Assembly: GCF_035506375.1 (NCBI RefSeq)
Contig: NZ_DATJPM010000080.1
Coordinates: forward strand, 1-64,000
Origin: Methanocella sp.
GTDB lineage: Archaea > Halobacteriota > Methanocellia > Methanocellales > Methanocellaceae
Direction: 5' to 3'
Length of the DNA: 64,000 bases
This document shows, one piece after another, positions 17,572-26,791 of this stretch. The notes beneath the pieces were generated by a model that was not told the DNA's origin, did no database searches, and saw only the letters and a program-made list of their open reading frames with translations. Numbering within the stretch: position 1 is the first letter of the stretch; every line of letters starts with the position of its first letter. The translations under genes were made by a program, and so were the position numbers.

Positions 17572-18390
17572 CTATTCGTTTAAGGGCGTGGATTTAATGG
17601 AAAGGGCCCCGTCCCACTCCATTTCGGTGAAGTGCCTCAGGACGGAAGTGATGCTGTCCATGCGGGTGTGGATGGCGGTAATATCCTTGATGCCGTGCCT
17701 CATGCCGCCCGTGATGTTGAATAGCACTTCGGCGTCGTCCACCATGAGCACGCCGCCAGTGATCGATATATTCGAGGACGGCTTTTTGGGGTCCAGGACC
17801 TTTACCTCTACTCCCGGCAATTCACCCTTAATGCGGCGGGCAGTATCGTCGTCAACGCAGACGACGCGCAGCCGTACGCCAGCTGCGATCCTCTTTCTTA
17901 CGATGTTCATCAGGTTGCCGAATATCGGGTAGCGTTTCTGTAAGTCGAAGTACATGGGATCGGTGGCGATCAGGATGATGTTTCTCTCCGCATCGCTGAC
18001 CATATCGGATAGCTTGTTATAAAGGTTCATGCCGCCGCGTACAGTCCAGACGGACTCGGACTGCTCCTTGCACTCGCCCCGCGCATGGGCCTCTTCCAGC
18101 TCCTTCAGGGCCTTCATGCAGTCTTCGTCGATGGCTCTCCGGAGCTTCTCGATCGCCTTGACCGGGTCGATGCTGCGGTATCGCATGGGCTTCCCATGCT
18201 CGACCTCGACCAGGCCTTTTTCCTCGAGCTTTGCCAGGGCGCCATAGATGGCGGACCTGGGGACGTCGGAGGCCATGTGGACGTCCGAGGCTGTTCCGAC
18301 CTTAATGTGGTTCAGGGCCACGTATACCTTCGCCTCATACTCCGTCAGGCCCAGGCGCTTGAGCGCATCCACTGTCCACATGTCATTCAT
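17572..18390 (-). CDS. TrmB-family transcriptional regulator
   Basis: This 272-residue protein has an N-terminal winged helix (about 1-70, with LKRLGLTEYEAKVYVAL and SDVPRSAIYGALAKLEEKGLVEVEHGKP), a short coiled linker and a C-terminal TrmB/phospholipase D-like sensor fold (about 110-265). TrmB regulators bind sugars or other metabolites, but the ligand here is unknown. ATG 18390 is chosen because TTATATAAA lies 24 bases upstream, which gives a nearly leaderless transcript. The longer frame to 18447 would place the TATA box inside the gene. It is divergent from the tetraether synthase gene with two matching palindromes between them, so it may regulate that gene and itself. Confidence 0.85.
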   Translation of the reverse strand: MNDMWTVDALKRLGLTEYEAKVYVALNHIKVGTASDVHMASDVPRSAIYGALAKLEEKGLVEVEHGKPMRYRSIDPVKAIEKLRRAIDEDCMKALKELEEAHARGECKEQSESVWTVRGGMNLYNKLSDMVSDAERNIILIATDPMYFDLQKRYPIFGNLMNIVRKRIAAGVRLRVVCVDDDTARRIKGELPGVEVKVLDPKKPSSNISITGGVLMVDDAEVLFNITGGMRHGIKDITAIHTRMDSITSVLRHFTEMEWDGALSIKSTPLNE

Positions 18391-18452
18391 AAAAAATACA
18401 TAGCTTCCGTAATCTTTATATAACTTTCCATTGCTATAATGACACAATATTC

Positions 18453-18530
18453 AGTATAGCAATACTAACAACCAATGTATTTAATATAGCAAAGTGAACA
18501 ATCATTGAAGACTCTAGTATTGTAATACTA
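18453..18530. promoter_or_regulatory. Paired AGTAT/ATACT palindromes in the trmB-like/tes divergent promoter
   Basis: Two inverted repeats share the same half-site: AGTAT-4-ATACT at 18453-18466 and TAGTATT-2-AATACTA at 18515-18530. Each is followed by AAC (TACTAACAAC and TACTAACGC). A partial third copy, TATAGCAAAGTGAACAATC, lies between them at about 18486-18504. The placement between divergent genes, one of which encodes a DNA-binding regulator, suggests operators. This is inference from sequence only. Confidence 0.55.
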
Positions 18531-18562
18531 ACGCAATAGGAACCATAACAGGGGGAGATTTA

Positions 18563-20089
18563 ATGAGTCAGACCCGATCGATATGCCCGGAATGCCACAG
18601 TGTCATAGATGCCACCATCGAGAAAAAGGATGGCCGGGTATTGATTACCAAAGAATGTAAGGACCACGGCACTTTTAGCGATGTATATTATTCCGACAGC
18701 AAGCTATACGACCGATTTGCGAAGTTTGGCGTGAAAGGCAAAGGCCTGGCCAACCCTAACATGGACGAGAAGCACGGCTGTCCCTACGACTGCGGCATCT
18801 GCCCTAACCATAAGACTTCCACGCTGCTGGCGAACATCGACGTGACGAACAGGTGCAATTTTTCCTGCCCGCTCTGCTTCGCCAACGCCAGCAAGAGCGG
18901 CTACGTCTACGAGCCCACGATGGAGCAGATCCGGGGCATGTTCCAGGCCCTGCGGGACGAAAAGCCCGTGCCCTGCTATGCCGTCCAGTTCGCCGGAGGC
19001 GAGCCCACCATGCGGGAGGAGCTTCCCGAGATCATCAATATGGCGAGAGACATGGGCTTTTTCCAGATCATGATCGCCACGAACGGCATGAAGATGGCGA
19101 GGAGCAAGGAGTACTGCAAGGAACTCCGGAAGACTCCGCTGTCGACCGTTTACCTCCAGTTCGACGGCGTCACAGAGGAGCCGTTTATAAAGTTAAGGGG
19201 CTTCAACGCGCTCCCCTACAAGCTGAAGGCCATCGAAAACATGCGCGAGACGGGCCTCGGGAACATCGTGCTCGTCCCGACCCTGGTCCGGGACGTCAAC
19301 TCCGGCCAGGCGGCCGATATCATCCGGTTCGCTGCGAAGAACATCGACATCGTCCGGGGAGTGAATTTCCAGCCCGTGTCCTTCTCCGGCCGGGTGGAGA
19401 CCGATGAGCTGAAGAAAGGCCGCATCACCATACCTGACCTGCTGGACATGCTCGAGGAGCAGAGTGGCGGCGCGCTCATGAAGAGCGACTTCTTCACCTG
19501 TCCCACGGTAACCGCCCTGTCCGACATCATGGAGGCCTGGACCGGCCAGCCCCAGGTCATTTTCACCATACACCCGCACTGCGGCGCAGCCACCTACGTG
19601 TTCGTGGATGAAAAGGGCAACTATACGCCGATCACCCGCTTCGTCGACGTAGACGGCCTCGTGGAGACGGTGGAGCGCATCAGCCATGAATCCCGCGGCT
19701 CGAAGCACGCGAAGGCCTTAATCGGTGAGAAGCTCATCCGCGAAGTGCCGAAATACGTCGAAATGAAAAAAATGCCGCCAGGCATGAACGTCACGAAGTT
19801 GCTGCTCTCCTTCGTCACCAGCGGAGATCCGGTCAAGGCGCTCTCCGAATTCCACTATAACGCCCTCATGATCGGCGCCATGCACTTCATGGACCCATAT
19901 AACCTGGACATGGAGCGGGTGCAGAGCTGCGGCATCCACTATGCCACGCCCGATGGCAGGATCATACCGTTCTGCACGTACAACATCCTATACCGGCAAG
20001 AGATAGAGAAAAAGTTCGCCGTACCGGTGAACTCCTCTGGTGCCAACCCCGTCCCGGCCGACCGGCCGGCCCTGACCGAGCTCAAGTAA
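18563..20089 (+). CDS. tes: Tetraether lipid synthase-like radical SAM protein (MJ0619/MA_1486 family)
   Basis: Tes joins the phytanyl tails of archaeal lipids into biphytanyl chains, giving membrane-spanning tetraethers. The 508-residue protein matches that family in length and cysteine layout. An N-terminal CPEC pair (C8, C11) with C32 suggests a rubredoxin-like site. A cluster motif CPYDCGIC follows at 73-80, then the radical SAM motif C98-x3-C102-x2-C105 (RCNFSCPLCF). FAGGEPTMREELPEI is the SAM-binding glycine segment. C-terminal cysteines (CGIHYATPDGRIIPFCTYN) probably hold another cluster. The same family was earlier described as a pterin methyltransferase, so the substrate call is by homology. 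It is divergent from a TrmB-like regulator and is followed by MITE copy A. Confidence 0.82.
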   Translation: MSQTRSICPECHSVIDATIEKKDGRVLITKECKDHGTFSDVYYSDSKLYDRFAKFGVKGKGLANPNMDEKHGCPYDCGICPNHKTSTLLANIDVTNRCNFSCPLCFANASKSGYVYEPTMEQIRGMFQALRDEKPVPCYAVQFAGGEPTMREELPEIINMARDMGFFQIMIATNGMKMARSKEYCKELRKTPLSTVYLQFDGVTEEPFIKLRGFNALPYKLKAIENMRETGLGNIVLVPTLVRDVNSGQAADIIRFAAKNIDIVRGVNFQPVSFSGRVETDELKKGRITIPDLLDMLEEQSGGALMKSDFFTCPTVTALSDIMEAWTGQPQVIFTIHPHCGAATYVFVDEKGNYTPITRFVDVDGLVETVERISHESRGSKHAKALIGEKLIREVPKYVEMKKMPPGMNVTKLLLSFVTSGDPVKALSEFHYNALMIGAMHFMDPYNLDMERVQSCGIHYATPDGRIIPFCTYNILYRQEIEKKFAVPVNSSGANPVPADRPALTELK

Positions 20090-20117
20090 GCCTTTTTCTT
20101 TTTTTTATTTTGTTTTA

Positions 20118-20482
20118 CTGTGTTGAATTGCTCCCGTATTTTAAGCTTCATAAGGGCACGGAGGGCACTATTTTCACCACAGAGGCACGAAGAGCACGGA
20201 GGCCCACGGAGTTTTCTTTTTAGATTAAGTTACAAAGTACACAAAGCCGGTTCATTGACATCAGGGCACGAAGGATACAAGGGCATCGTGGAATGAGCAA
20301 GAGCACTTTTTGCCCCTGTGCCTTCGTATCCTTTGTATCTTAGAAGTTCAAAAAGCGGCTTTGTGCCCTTTGTCTCTTAATTATAAAAAAGTCTTTGTGG
20401 GCCTCCGTGCTCTTCGTGTCTTTGTGGTGAAAATAGTGCCTCCGTATACTCTGAGACTTAAAAAGGCATATTCAACACAGCA
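20118..20482 (+). mobile_element. MITE-like palindromic element, copy A
   Basis: This 365-base element begins CTGTGTTGAATTG and ends ATTCAACACAGCA. An identical 11-base direct repeat, ATTTTGTTTTA, flanks it at 20107-20117 and 20483-20493. Inside, long inverted arms pair almost perfectly. The segment 20163-20207 (GGGCACTATTTTCACCAC...) matches 20398-20442, and a second pair runs from the ACAAAG region near 20230 toward 20380. The whole element could fold as one hairpin. It encodes no credible protein. It fills most of the 504-base gap between tes and the homocysteine genes. The rest of that gap holds AATTATAAATAG at about 20533-20544, a possible TATA box for the next gene. Confidence 0.85.
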
Positions 20483-20593
20483 ATTTTGTTTTAGCCTTTA
20501 TGCACGGATGCGCGAGGCGCCTTATTACCAGCAATTATAAATAGTCATAGGTATTATTACAGAATCAGCGTTAAACAATAGTCAAGTGATATT

Positions 20594-22099
20594 ATGGTTC
20601 GAAGGACGATCGAAGAGATCAACCAGAAGATTAAAGACGGCTCCGTTCACGTGGTCACCGCCGAGGAGATGACCGCGCTCGTGCAGGAGCTGGGCGTTAA
20701 GGAGGCGGCGAAGCAGGTGGACGTCGTGACGACGGGGACCTTCGGCGCCATGTGCTCTTCGGGCGTCTTCTTCAACTTCGGGCACTCGGACCCGCCCATC
20801 AAGATGCAGAAGGTGTGGATGAACGACGTGGAAGCGTACACGGGCATCGCGGCCGTGGACGCCTACCTGGGGGCCACGCAGCTATCCGACACGAAAGGCA
20901 TGGAGTATGGCGGCTCGCACGTCATCGAGGACCTGCTCCAGGGTAAGGAGATCTGGCTCAAGGCCACGGCCTATGGCACCGACTGCTACCCCAGGAAAAG
21001 GATCGACACATCGATCACATTAGACGATATGAACCAGGCGACCATGGTAAACCCCAGGAACGCCTACCAGAAATATAACTCCGCCACGAACTGCTCATCC
21101 AAGACGATATACACTTACATGGGGACCCTGCTGCCGAACTGCGGCAACGTCGCCTATAGCGGGGCCGGCGTGCTCTCGCCGCTGTCCAACGACCCGACAT
21201 ACCGCACCATCGGCATCGGCACCCGGATATTCCTGGGCGGAGCCCAGGGCTACGTGGTTTCCGAGGGCACCCAGCACAGCCCGTCCAGCGGCTTCGGCAC
21301 GCTGATGGTGACCGGCGACCTCAGGAAGATGAGCCGCGAGTACATCAGGGCGGCCACGTTCTACAAGTACGGCACGACCATGTACGTGGGCCTCGGCATA
21401 CCGATCCCCGTGCTGGACGACGATATCGCGAAAGCGGCCGCGGTGGGCGACGCGGACATCACGACGACCATTTACGACTACTCCACGCCCCGGCGGGTGA
21501 AGCCCGCCCTCCGGGACGTCACCTACGAGGAGCTCAAGAGCGGCATGATCGACCTGAACGGCAAGGAAGTCAAGACTTCCTCCCTCTCCAGCTTCTACAA
21601 GGCCCGCCAGGTGGCGAGCGAGCTCAAGGCCTGGATCCGGAAGGGCCAGTTCTTCCTCTCGCTGCCGGCACAGAGCATACCGGCCCAGGGCTCGGCGAAG
21701 CCGATGAAGCAGACCCTGGAGATGCCCCTCATCAAGGACGTAATGGCGCCAGTGGCGACGATCAATCTGGGCTTCAGCGTCCAGGAGGCCGCTAAAAAGA
21801 TCATCCAGGACAAGTTCAACCACCTGCCCGTGGTCGACGAGAACAGCCGGCTGGTGGGCATCGTGACCTCCTGGGACGTGTCCAAGGCGCTGGCGCTGGC
21901 GAAGAGCGACCGGCTCGCGCCCATCATGACGAAGAACGTCATCACCGTCGCGCCCGACGACCCGGCGGACGTGGCCGTCCGTCTCCTGGAGAAGCACAAT
22001 ATCTCCGCCCTGCCCGTGATCGACAAGGATAAAAAGGTCCTGGGCATCGTGACGGGCGAAGGCTTGAGCAAGCTCATATCGAGGGGGGTGCGGCCATGA
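20594..22099 (+). CDS. Homocysteine biosynthesis protein (DUF39/HcyBio) with CBS pair
   Basis: This is the COG1900 protein (MA1821 in Methanosarcina) that, with its ferredoxin partner, makes homocysteine from aspartate semialdehyde and sulfide. The 501 residues split into the DUF39 catalytic region (about 1-370) and two CBS domains (about 385-495, IKDVMAPVATINLGFSVQEAAKKI and IMTKNVITVAPDDPADVAVRLL), which may sense adenine nucleotides or SAM. Cys54 (GAMCSSG) and Cys131 (TDCYPRKR) fall at the positions I recall as important in MA1821. The ferredoxin gene overlaps its stop by four bases, and the COG2122 gene follows, so all three known components form one operon here. Confidence 0.92.
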   Translation: MVRRTIEEINQKIKDGSVHVVTAEEMTALVQELGVKEAAKQVDVVTTGTFGAMCSSGVFFNFGHSDPPIKMQKVWMNDVEAYTGIAAVDAYLGATQLSDTKGMEYGGSHVIEDLLQGKEIWLKATAYGTDCYPRKRIDTSITLDDMNQATMVNPRNAYQKYNSATNCSSKTIYTYMGTLLPNCGNVAYSGAGVLSPLSNDPTYRTIGIGTRIFLGGAQGYVVSEGTQHSPSSGFGTLMVTGDLRKMSREYIRAATFYKYGTTMYVGLGIPIPVLDDDIAKAAAVGDADITTTIYDYSTPRRVKPALRDVTYEELKSGMIDLNGKEVKTSSLSSFYKARQVASELKAWIRKGQFFLSLPAQSIPAQGSAKPMKQTLEMPLIKDVMAPVATINLGFSVQEAAKKIIQDKFNHLPVVDENSRLVGIVTSWDVSKALALAKSDRLAPIMTKNVITVAPDDPADVAVRLLEKHNISALPVIDKDKKVLGIVTGEGLSKLISRGVRP

Positions 22100-22485
22100 A
22101 GCTCCTTCTGCGCTTCAACTCGGAAATAATAAAAAGGCCCATCATCGCGGAGACGGTGCTGGAGTCGGGAGTGAAGCTGGACATCGAGCGTGCCCGGGTC
22201 GAGGGACCGCAGGGCGAGATCGTGCTCAACGTGCCGGACGACAGCTGCCGCGAGGTCGTCAATATACTAAAAAGAAAGAAGGTCGATGTAGTCCGCCTGG
22301 ACGTGCCCATCACGAAGGACGAGGAGAACTGCATCCACTGCGGCGCCTGCGTCTCCGTCTGCCCGGTCGGCGCCATCGCCTTCGAGTACGACTGGCGCGT
22401 GCGGATGGACGAGAAGGCCTGCGTGCAGTGCGGTAACTGTGTCATCGCCTGCCCGGTGAGGGTCATCCGGCTCTCCGACTATTGA
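22096..22485 (+). CDS. NIL-domain ferredoxin of homocysteine biosynthesis
   Basis: This 129-residue protein is the MA1822-type partner of the DUF39 enzyme. A NIL domain (about 1-75, ligand-binding ferredoxin-like fold found in methionine transporters) precedes two [4Fe-4S] motifs, C79-C82-C85-C89 (CIHCGACVSVCP) and C109-C112-C115-C119 (CVQCGNCVIACP). It probably delivers electrons or sulfur during conversion of aspartate semialdehyde to homocysteine. The ATG overlaps the upstream stop as ATGA, so translation is coupled. The next gene starts one base after its stop. Confidence 0.92.
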   Translation: MKLLLRFNSEIIKRPIIAETVLESGVKLDIERARVEGPQGEIVLNVPDDSCREVVNILKRKKVDVVRLDVPITKDEENCIHCGACVSVCPVGAIAFEYDWRVRMDEKACVQCGNCVIACPVRVIRLSDY

Positions 22486-22486
22486 C

Positions 22487-23200
22487 ATGCTGGCGAAAAA
22501 ATACCGGGTAAAGGAGACCATCGTCACCGTCACGGCCGACGAGCGGTACCATCCCGTCTGCCTGGCTTCCATCGGGCGCTCCCGAGGTGACCTGGAGCGC
22601 CATATCCTGGAGGACCCCTTTTTTAAGGTCACATTCGAGCCCTACCAGTGCCATGCCGATGCCCCGGAGGTCGTAAGGCGCATGGTCAGGGCGTCGGCCC
22701 GGGCCGGCGTCGGCCCAATGGCCGCCGTGGCCGGCACCATCGCCTGGCTCGCCCTGGAGGACATGGTAAAGGCCGGCTGCACCCATGGCATCATCGACAA
22801 CGGCGGAGACATCGCCCTGATAAATGACCACAGCGTCGTCGTGGGCATCTATGCGGGCCCGTCGCCGATAAAAAACCTGGGGCTGGAGATCGGGCCCCGT
22901 GACCGCATACTGGGCATCTGTACGTCCTCCGCCACGGTGGGCCCCTCCATCAGCCTGGGGAATTCCGACGCCGCCCTGATCGTCTCGGACGACGTCTCGC
23001 TGGCGGACGCCGCGGCCACGGCCCTGGGGAACCGCATTGTCGATAAGGAGTCCCTGGCGACCGCGTTCGACTTCTTAAAGGATATCCCCGAGGTCGACGG
23101 CGCCGTCGGGATCATCGGGGACCGCATGGCGACGTATGGTAAGCTGCCCAGGATCGTGCGGGCCGATGTCGACTATGAAAAGATAACCAGGGGCGATTAG
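22487..23200 (+). CDS. UPF0280/COG2122 protein linked to homocysteine biosynthesis
   Basis: This 237-residue protein belongs to the ApbE-like UPF0280 family (MA1715 type). That family was found with the DUF39 and NIL-ferredoxin proteins to support homocysteine synthesis in anaerobes. Visible family segments are ARAGVGPMAAVAGTIAWLALEDM and GIIDNGGDIALIN, the flavin/nucleotide-binding-like region, then GICTSSATVGPSISLG. Its biochemical step is unknown. It follows the ferredoxin gene after one base and ends in a 4-base overlap with the convergent GT2 gene. Confidence 0.88.
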   Translation: MLAKKYRVKETIVTVTADERYHPVCLASIGRSRGDLERHILEDPFFKVTFEPYQCHADAPEVVRRMVRASARAGVGPMAAVAGTIAWLALEDMVKAGCTHGIIDNGGDIALINDHSVVVGIYAGPSPIKNLGLEIGPRDRILGICTSSATVGPSISLGNSDAALIVSDDVSLADAAATALGNRIVDKESLATAFDFLKDIPEVDGAVGIIGDRMATYGKLPRIVRADVDYEKITRGD

Positions 23201-23898
23201 CGGACCGGCTCGAAGAACCTGCCGGACGTGCCTTTCGTGTGGTACTCTATCGTGTTAGACGTGTAGAACGAGAGCATCTTCAGGTATCCCCACTGCCGGA
23301 CGCGCCTCGTGGACACGTAGACTACGGCGTCCGGGTTGTAGGCGAACTTGCCGAGCCTTTTTATCCGGTTACAGAGGTCCACGTCCTCCGCCGTGACCAG
23401 CTTCGTATTGAAGCCCTTGACTTTGTTGAACGCCTTCTTCCTGACGGCGAAGTTCGAGCCGGGAACGGAAGGCTTGTTGATGTCGACCATGAACTGCGAG
23501 TAGGGAGGGAGCACGTAATTGCAAAAGTCGTTCTCGAACCGGTTGCCGTCCAGGGGCAGCAGCTTTCCGTGGACGCCCACTACCCGTCTGTCGCCCAGCG
23601 ACGACGCCAGTTTGCCCAGCCAGTCGGGCGGTATGTAAGTGTCCGCGTCCGTAAACGCCAGAACTGAGTACCGGGCCGCATGGGTGCCGACCTGCCTCCC
23701 ATAGGCAATGGTATCCTTGCAGTCTACGATCACGCGGTCGGCGTGCTCCTGCGCGATGGCCACAGTATTGTCTGTACTACTGCCGTCCGATACGATGACC
23801 TCGTAGTTACCTGGGTACTCCTGGCATTCGAGCGACTTCAGGCACGTCCCGATATATTTCTCCTCATTATAGGTGGGAATAATAATTGAAATGTCCAT
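23197..23898 (-). CDS. Glycosyltransferase family 2
   Basis: This 233-residue GT-A enzyme starts MDISIIIPTYNEEKYIGTCLKSL. It has the nucleotide-sugar site VIVSDGSSTDNTVAIA and the metal-binding DAD-type motif LAFTDADTYIPPDWL. A later VTAEDVDLCNRIKRLG matches the catalytic-base ED motif. No membrane segment is obvious, so it is probably a cytoplasmic or peripheral enzyme that adds a sugar to a lipid or glycan. ATG 23898 is favoured over GTG 23910 because GGTGA lies 5 bases before it. No other glycosylation gene adjoins it. Confidence 0.88.
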   Translation of the reverse strand: MDISIIIPTYNEEKYIGTCLKSLECQEYPGNYEVIVSDGSSTDNTVAIAQEHADRVIVDCKDTIAYGRQVGTHAARYSVLAFTDADTYIPPDWLGKLASSLGDRRVVGVHGKLLPLDGNRFENDFCNYVLPPYSQFMVDINKPSVPGSNFAVRKKAFNKVKGFNTKLVTAEDVDLCNRIKRLGKFAYNPDAVVYVSTRRVRQWGYLKMLSFYTSNTIEYHTKGTSGRFFEPVR

Positions 23899-24059
23899 GC
23901 AATTCACCACATGGGCGATCGTTGAGATAGATAGTTTTACGGGATAATTTTACTTTTTTTACTTTAATAAGGCTTACAAGCTTAAATAATGTTTTCGCTC
24001 GTCGGCAATCACGGTTTCGCTTATATAGTTTAGAGGATAAACAGCACCGCGGAGGCCAC

Positions 24060-24824
24060 ATGGAACGCAGGAGACTGTACGTTTATGCGGCGGCGCTCGT
24101 CGCGCTGCTCGTGCTGCTCGTCGTATCGGTCGCCGAATACCTCGATATAGCCTCGCTGAACCAGCAGCTCGGCGTTTACCAGAAGCAGCAAAAAGAGCTC
24201 TCCCGCGTCCTCCTTGAGGAGCACGCCCGGGACATGGAAGCCGCCCGCAGCGCCTGGACCGAGGCCAACCCGCAGGAGTACGTGGCGCTCAAGAACGAAG
24301 GAATTACGGTCGAGGCGGACTCCATCATGACGGACGCGTACACGGTCGTCCTGGATTTGCAGGACTCGTCCGGGGCGAGAGTGGATTCCACCGCCGGCGG
24401 AACAGCCCCAGGTGAAGCCGTAGTATACCTGGGCCAGTACTACGACGATAACATGACCCGGGTCCCGGGCTGGGAGGCCTCCTATACGGTCAACACGACC
24501 ACGCACGCTGTGACGGGCCTCACGTCCCTGCTGGTCCAGAACATCGCCTACGAATATTACACGAGCCGCCTGGCCCCCGACATCTGCCTGAGCCTCGGCG
24601 TCTCTAACGGCAGCGTCACCGGCTCCACGGCCCGCTCTATCGACTGCTCTCAGCTCGATACGGGCGACTGGATGGACGTGACCGAGCACAAGTACTCGCT
24701 CAGGAACGTCGACCTCCGGGAATTCTTGCTCATAAAAACGTACGTCAACGCCTCGACCCAGGGCGTCACGGGCGTGGACGTATCAAAGCCCTACTACGAC
24801 AGCGTGACGGGCAGCAACTATTAG
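24060..24824 (+). CDS. Membrane-anchored extracytoplasmic protein, unknown function
   Basis: The 254-residue protein has one N-terminal hydrophobic segment (about 7-25), then a short heptad-like helix (IASLNQQLGVYQKQQKELSRVLLEEHARDMEAA, about 31-63) and a polar domain to the end. The polar domain holds several N-x-S/T sites (NMTR, NTTT, NGS, NAST), as expected for an exported and possibly N-glycosylated protein. I do not recognise the fold. The ATG follows GGAGGCCAC closely (GGAGG at 24052-24056), a good ribosome-binding site. The gene ends in a 4-base overlap with the convergent DUF460 gene. Confidence 0.7.
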   Translation: MERRRLYVYAAALVALLVLLVVSVAEYLDIASLNQQLGVYQKQQKELSRVLLEEHARDMEAARSAWTEANPQEYVALKNEGITVEADSIMTDAYTVVLDLQDSSGARVDSTAGGTAPGEAVVYLGQYYDDNMTRVPGWEASYTVNTTTHAVTGLTSLLVQNIAYEYYTSRLAPDICLSLGVSNGSVTGSTARSIDCSQLDTGDWMDVTEHKYSLRNVDLREFLLIKTYVNASTQGVTGVDVSKPYYDSVTGSNY

Positions 24825-26791
24825 AACGCCTTCGAATCGTGGCGGTACTCCCGGGCCCGCTTCGCCTTGTACTCGTCGATGATGCCCATCAGCTTTTCCT
24901 CCCGGGCCTGCTTCTCAACGTCTGCCGCGTAAACCTTCCACTTTTCTATCGCCGACTCGAGCCGGCCCGGGTCGAGGACCGCGTAGCCGTCGACGAACTT
25001 CAGCGGCACGTCTTCCCTGGAAAGCACGGGCACCTTCGCCTTTAAAAATTTTTCTTCGGCCAGGTGAGACATGGCCGTTCCTCTGATCAGGGCTTTGATA
25101 TTCCTCTCGACGAGCATGGCCGCCGCCTCCACGCCTCCGCCGGCGTCCCTCACGAATATCACGTCGCCGGGCTTGATGCCGAATTTCCGGTCGCAGCTCA
25201 ACACGGACTCCCGGGACAGGTTCTCGATGACCTTGACGGGGGCCTTATCCCCCCTGAACTCCAGGGCCCGGATGTGCTTGAGGCGGTCCACGTAGGACTG
25301 GAGCTCCGAGTTCCGCCTCTTCAGGTCGGCCGTCTCCTTTTTGAGGCGGGCGATCTCGCCGTCCCGTATCGTTATTTCCCTGGTCCGGCGCAGGTCGTCG
25401 ATGCCCTTGCTCTTGAGGCTCCGGATGGCGCGGTCCTGGGACGCGACCCGGAGGTCGAGGTGCTTCATCTCGCGCCTCAGGTCGCTAATGTACGAGCGCA
25501 GGTTCTCGATCTGCTCGTCCTTCTGCTTCAGCCGGGCCCGGAGCTCCTCGAGCTTCGCGTCCGACTCCGCCCCGGCGGGCGCGGCCTCCTTCGGCCTCTC
25601 CGGCGCCGGCGGCGCCGTGAGCATGTCCAGCGCCACCTCGACGGGCTTGCCCTCGATGGCCATCGCCTTCACGTCATCCGAGAGGTGCGAGGGCGTCTTC
25701 CGGTCGATCTGCGCGAACTTGTTTTTATAGGTGTTGAACGCCTTGACGGCTGCCGCCAGGGCGTCCCTCTCGTGGTCGTTGCCATAGCCCAGCGGCCTGG
25801 CGAGCCTCACCTTTTCCTCCACGGATATGCGCTCGTTAGGCGTGAACAGGACAGCCTTGAAAGCCCGCTTTATCTTCTCCACCGCGCCGGGCGGGGGCAC
25901 CACGTCCGTCGCGATAACCACGGGCCGCCCCATCTCGCTGATGTGCTCGATGATCTCGGGTATGGACGACACCCGGGAGCTCGACACCTCGATGAGCCGC
26001 CCGCTCAGGTCCAGGATGGCGACGGCGGTTGTCGTGCCCGGGTCCACGCCCACGATGATGTAGTCCCGCTTCCGTCTCTCCAGCGGAATGAACTCGATTG
26101 CCTCCTTCTCCACGCTGGTCACCGTGACCTGCACGTCCTCCTCACGGGAGTTGTGGATGCCCAGGTCGGAGCGCCGGGCGTTCACGACGAAGGTGCCGTT
26201 CACGTAGCCGCCGAAGCCCTCGGTGATCGTCATGTCGTAGACCCGGTCCTTGAGCTTCGCCTCGATGTCCCGGACCTTTTCCCGGACCTTGCCCTGCACC
26301 TTGCGCCGGTAGCGGTTCTGGCTCCACCCTCCCCTTCCGAGAGAGCGGCCGCGGCTGACCTTGATGACTGTCCTGTCCTCGAACACGGACACGATATAGC
26401 CGACGCCCATGGACGCCAGGCAGGCGGCGGCGAACGCCTCCTCTTCGGGCATGAGGGGGTTAAAAGTGATGCCGTAGTCCCGGCCCAGCCTGGTCAGGGG
26501 CTCCTGGTGCTCGTTGCCCGTCACCTGTACGAGCCTGACCTCGGGCGGCAGCCGCCTCAAAAAGCTGACCAGCTCTTTCTTGTTTTCGGCGAGCTCGGTG
26601 ATGCTGTCCACGGCGAGGATGCCGGGGCGGTACTGCTTGATGAGCCTGAGAAGCTTAAAACGGCTGACAGAAGAGTATTTTTCGACGCTCCCGTTGAGGA
26701 TGACCACCGCATAGCGAGGGGCCTCTCTGGAGCGGCTCGAGCCTTTGACGATGTCCACGCCGAATATGGTTTGTGTGGTTTGGGATGCCAT
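24821..26791 (-). CDS. DUF460 protein (COG2433), predicted RNase H-like nuclease with coiled coil
   Basis: The 656-residue protein fits the archaeal DUF460 family. An N-terminal region (about 5-110) has IFGVDIVKGSSRS and AVDSITELAENKKEL. A second RNase H-like fold (about 245-360) carries IIVGVDPGTTTAVAILDLSGR, VVIATDVVPPPGAVEKI and NDHERDALAAAVKAF, which supply the acidic residues expected for metal catalysis. A long Lys/Glu/Arg coiled coil follows (about 425-525), then a small C-terminal domain. The family is predicted to act on nucleic acids, but no activity is established as far as I know. It is monocistronic. Confidence 0.85.
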   Translation of the reverse strand: MASQTTQTIFGVDIVKGSSRSREAPRYAVVILNGSVEKYSSVSRFKLLRLIKQYRPGILAVDSITELAENKKELVSFLRRLPPEVRLVQVTGNEHQEPLTRLGRDYGITFNPLMPEEEAFAAACLASMGVGYIVSVFEDRTVIKVSRGRSLGRGGWSQNRYRRKVQGKVREKVRDIEAKLKDRVYDMTITEGFGGYVNGTFVVNARRSDLGIHNSREEDVQVTVTSVEKEAIEFIPLERRKRDYIIVGVDPGTTTAVAILDLSGRLIEVSSSRVSSIPEIIEHISEMGRPVVIATDVVPPPGAVEKIKRAFKAVLFTPNERISVEEKVRLARPLGYGNDHERDALAAAVKAFNTYKNKFAQIDRKTPSHLSDDVKAMAIEGKPVEVALDMLTAPPAPERPKEAAPAGAESDAKLEELRARLKQKDEQIENLRSYISDLRREMKHLDLRVASQDRAIRSLKSKGIDDLRRTREITIRDGEIARLKKETADLKRRNSELQSYVDRLKHIRALEFRGDKAPVKVIENLSRESVLSCDRKFGIKPGDVIFVRDAGGGVEAAAMLVERNIKALIRGTAMSHLAEEKFLKAKVPVLSREDVPLKFVDGYAVLDPGRLESAIEKWKVYAADVEKQAREEKLMGIIDEYKAKRAREYRHDSKAF

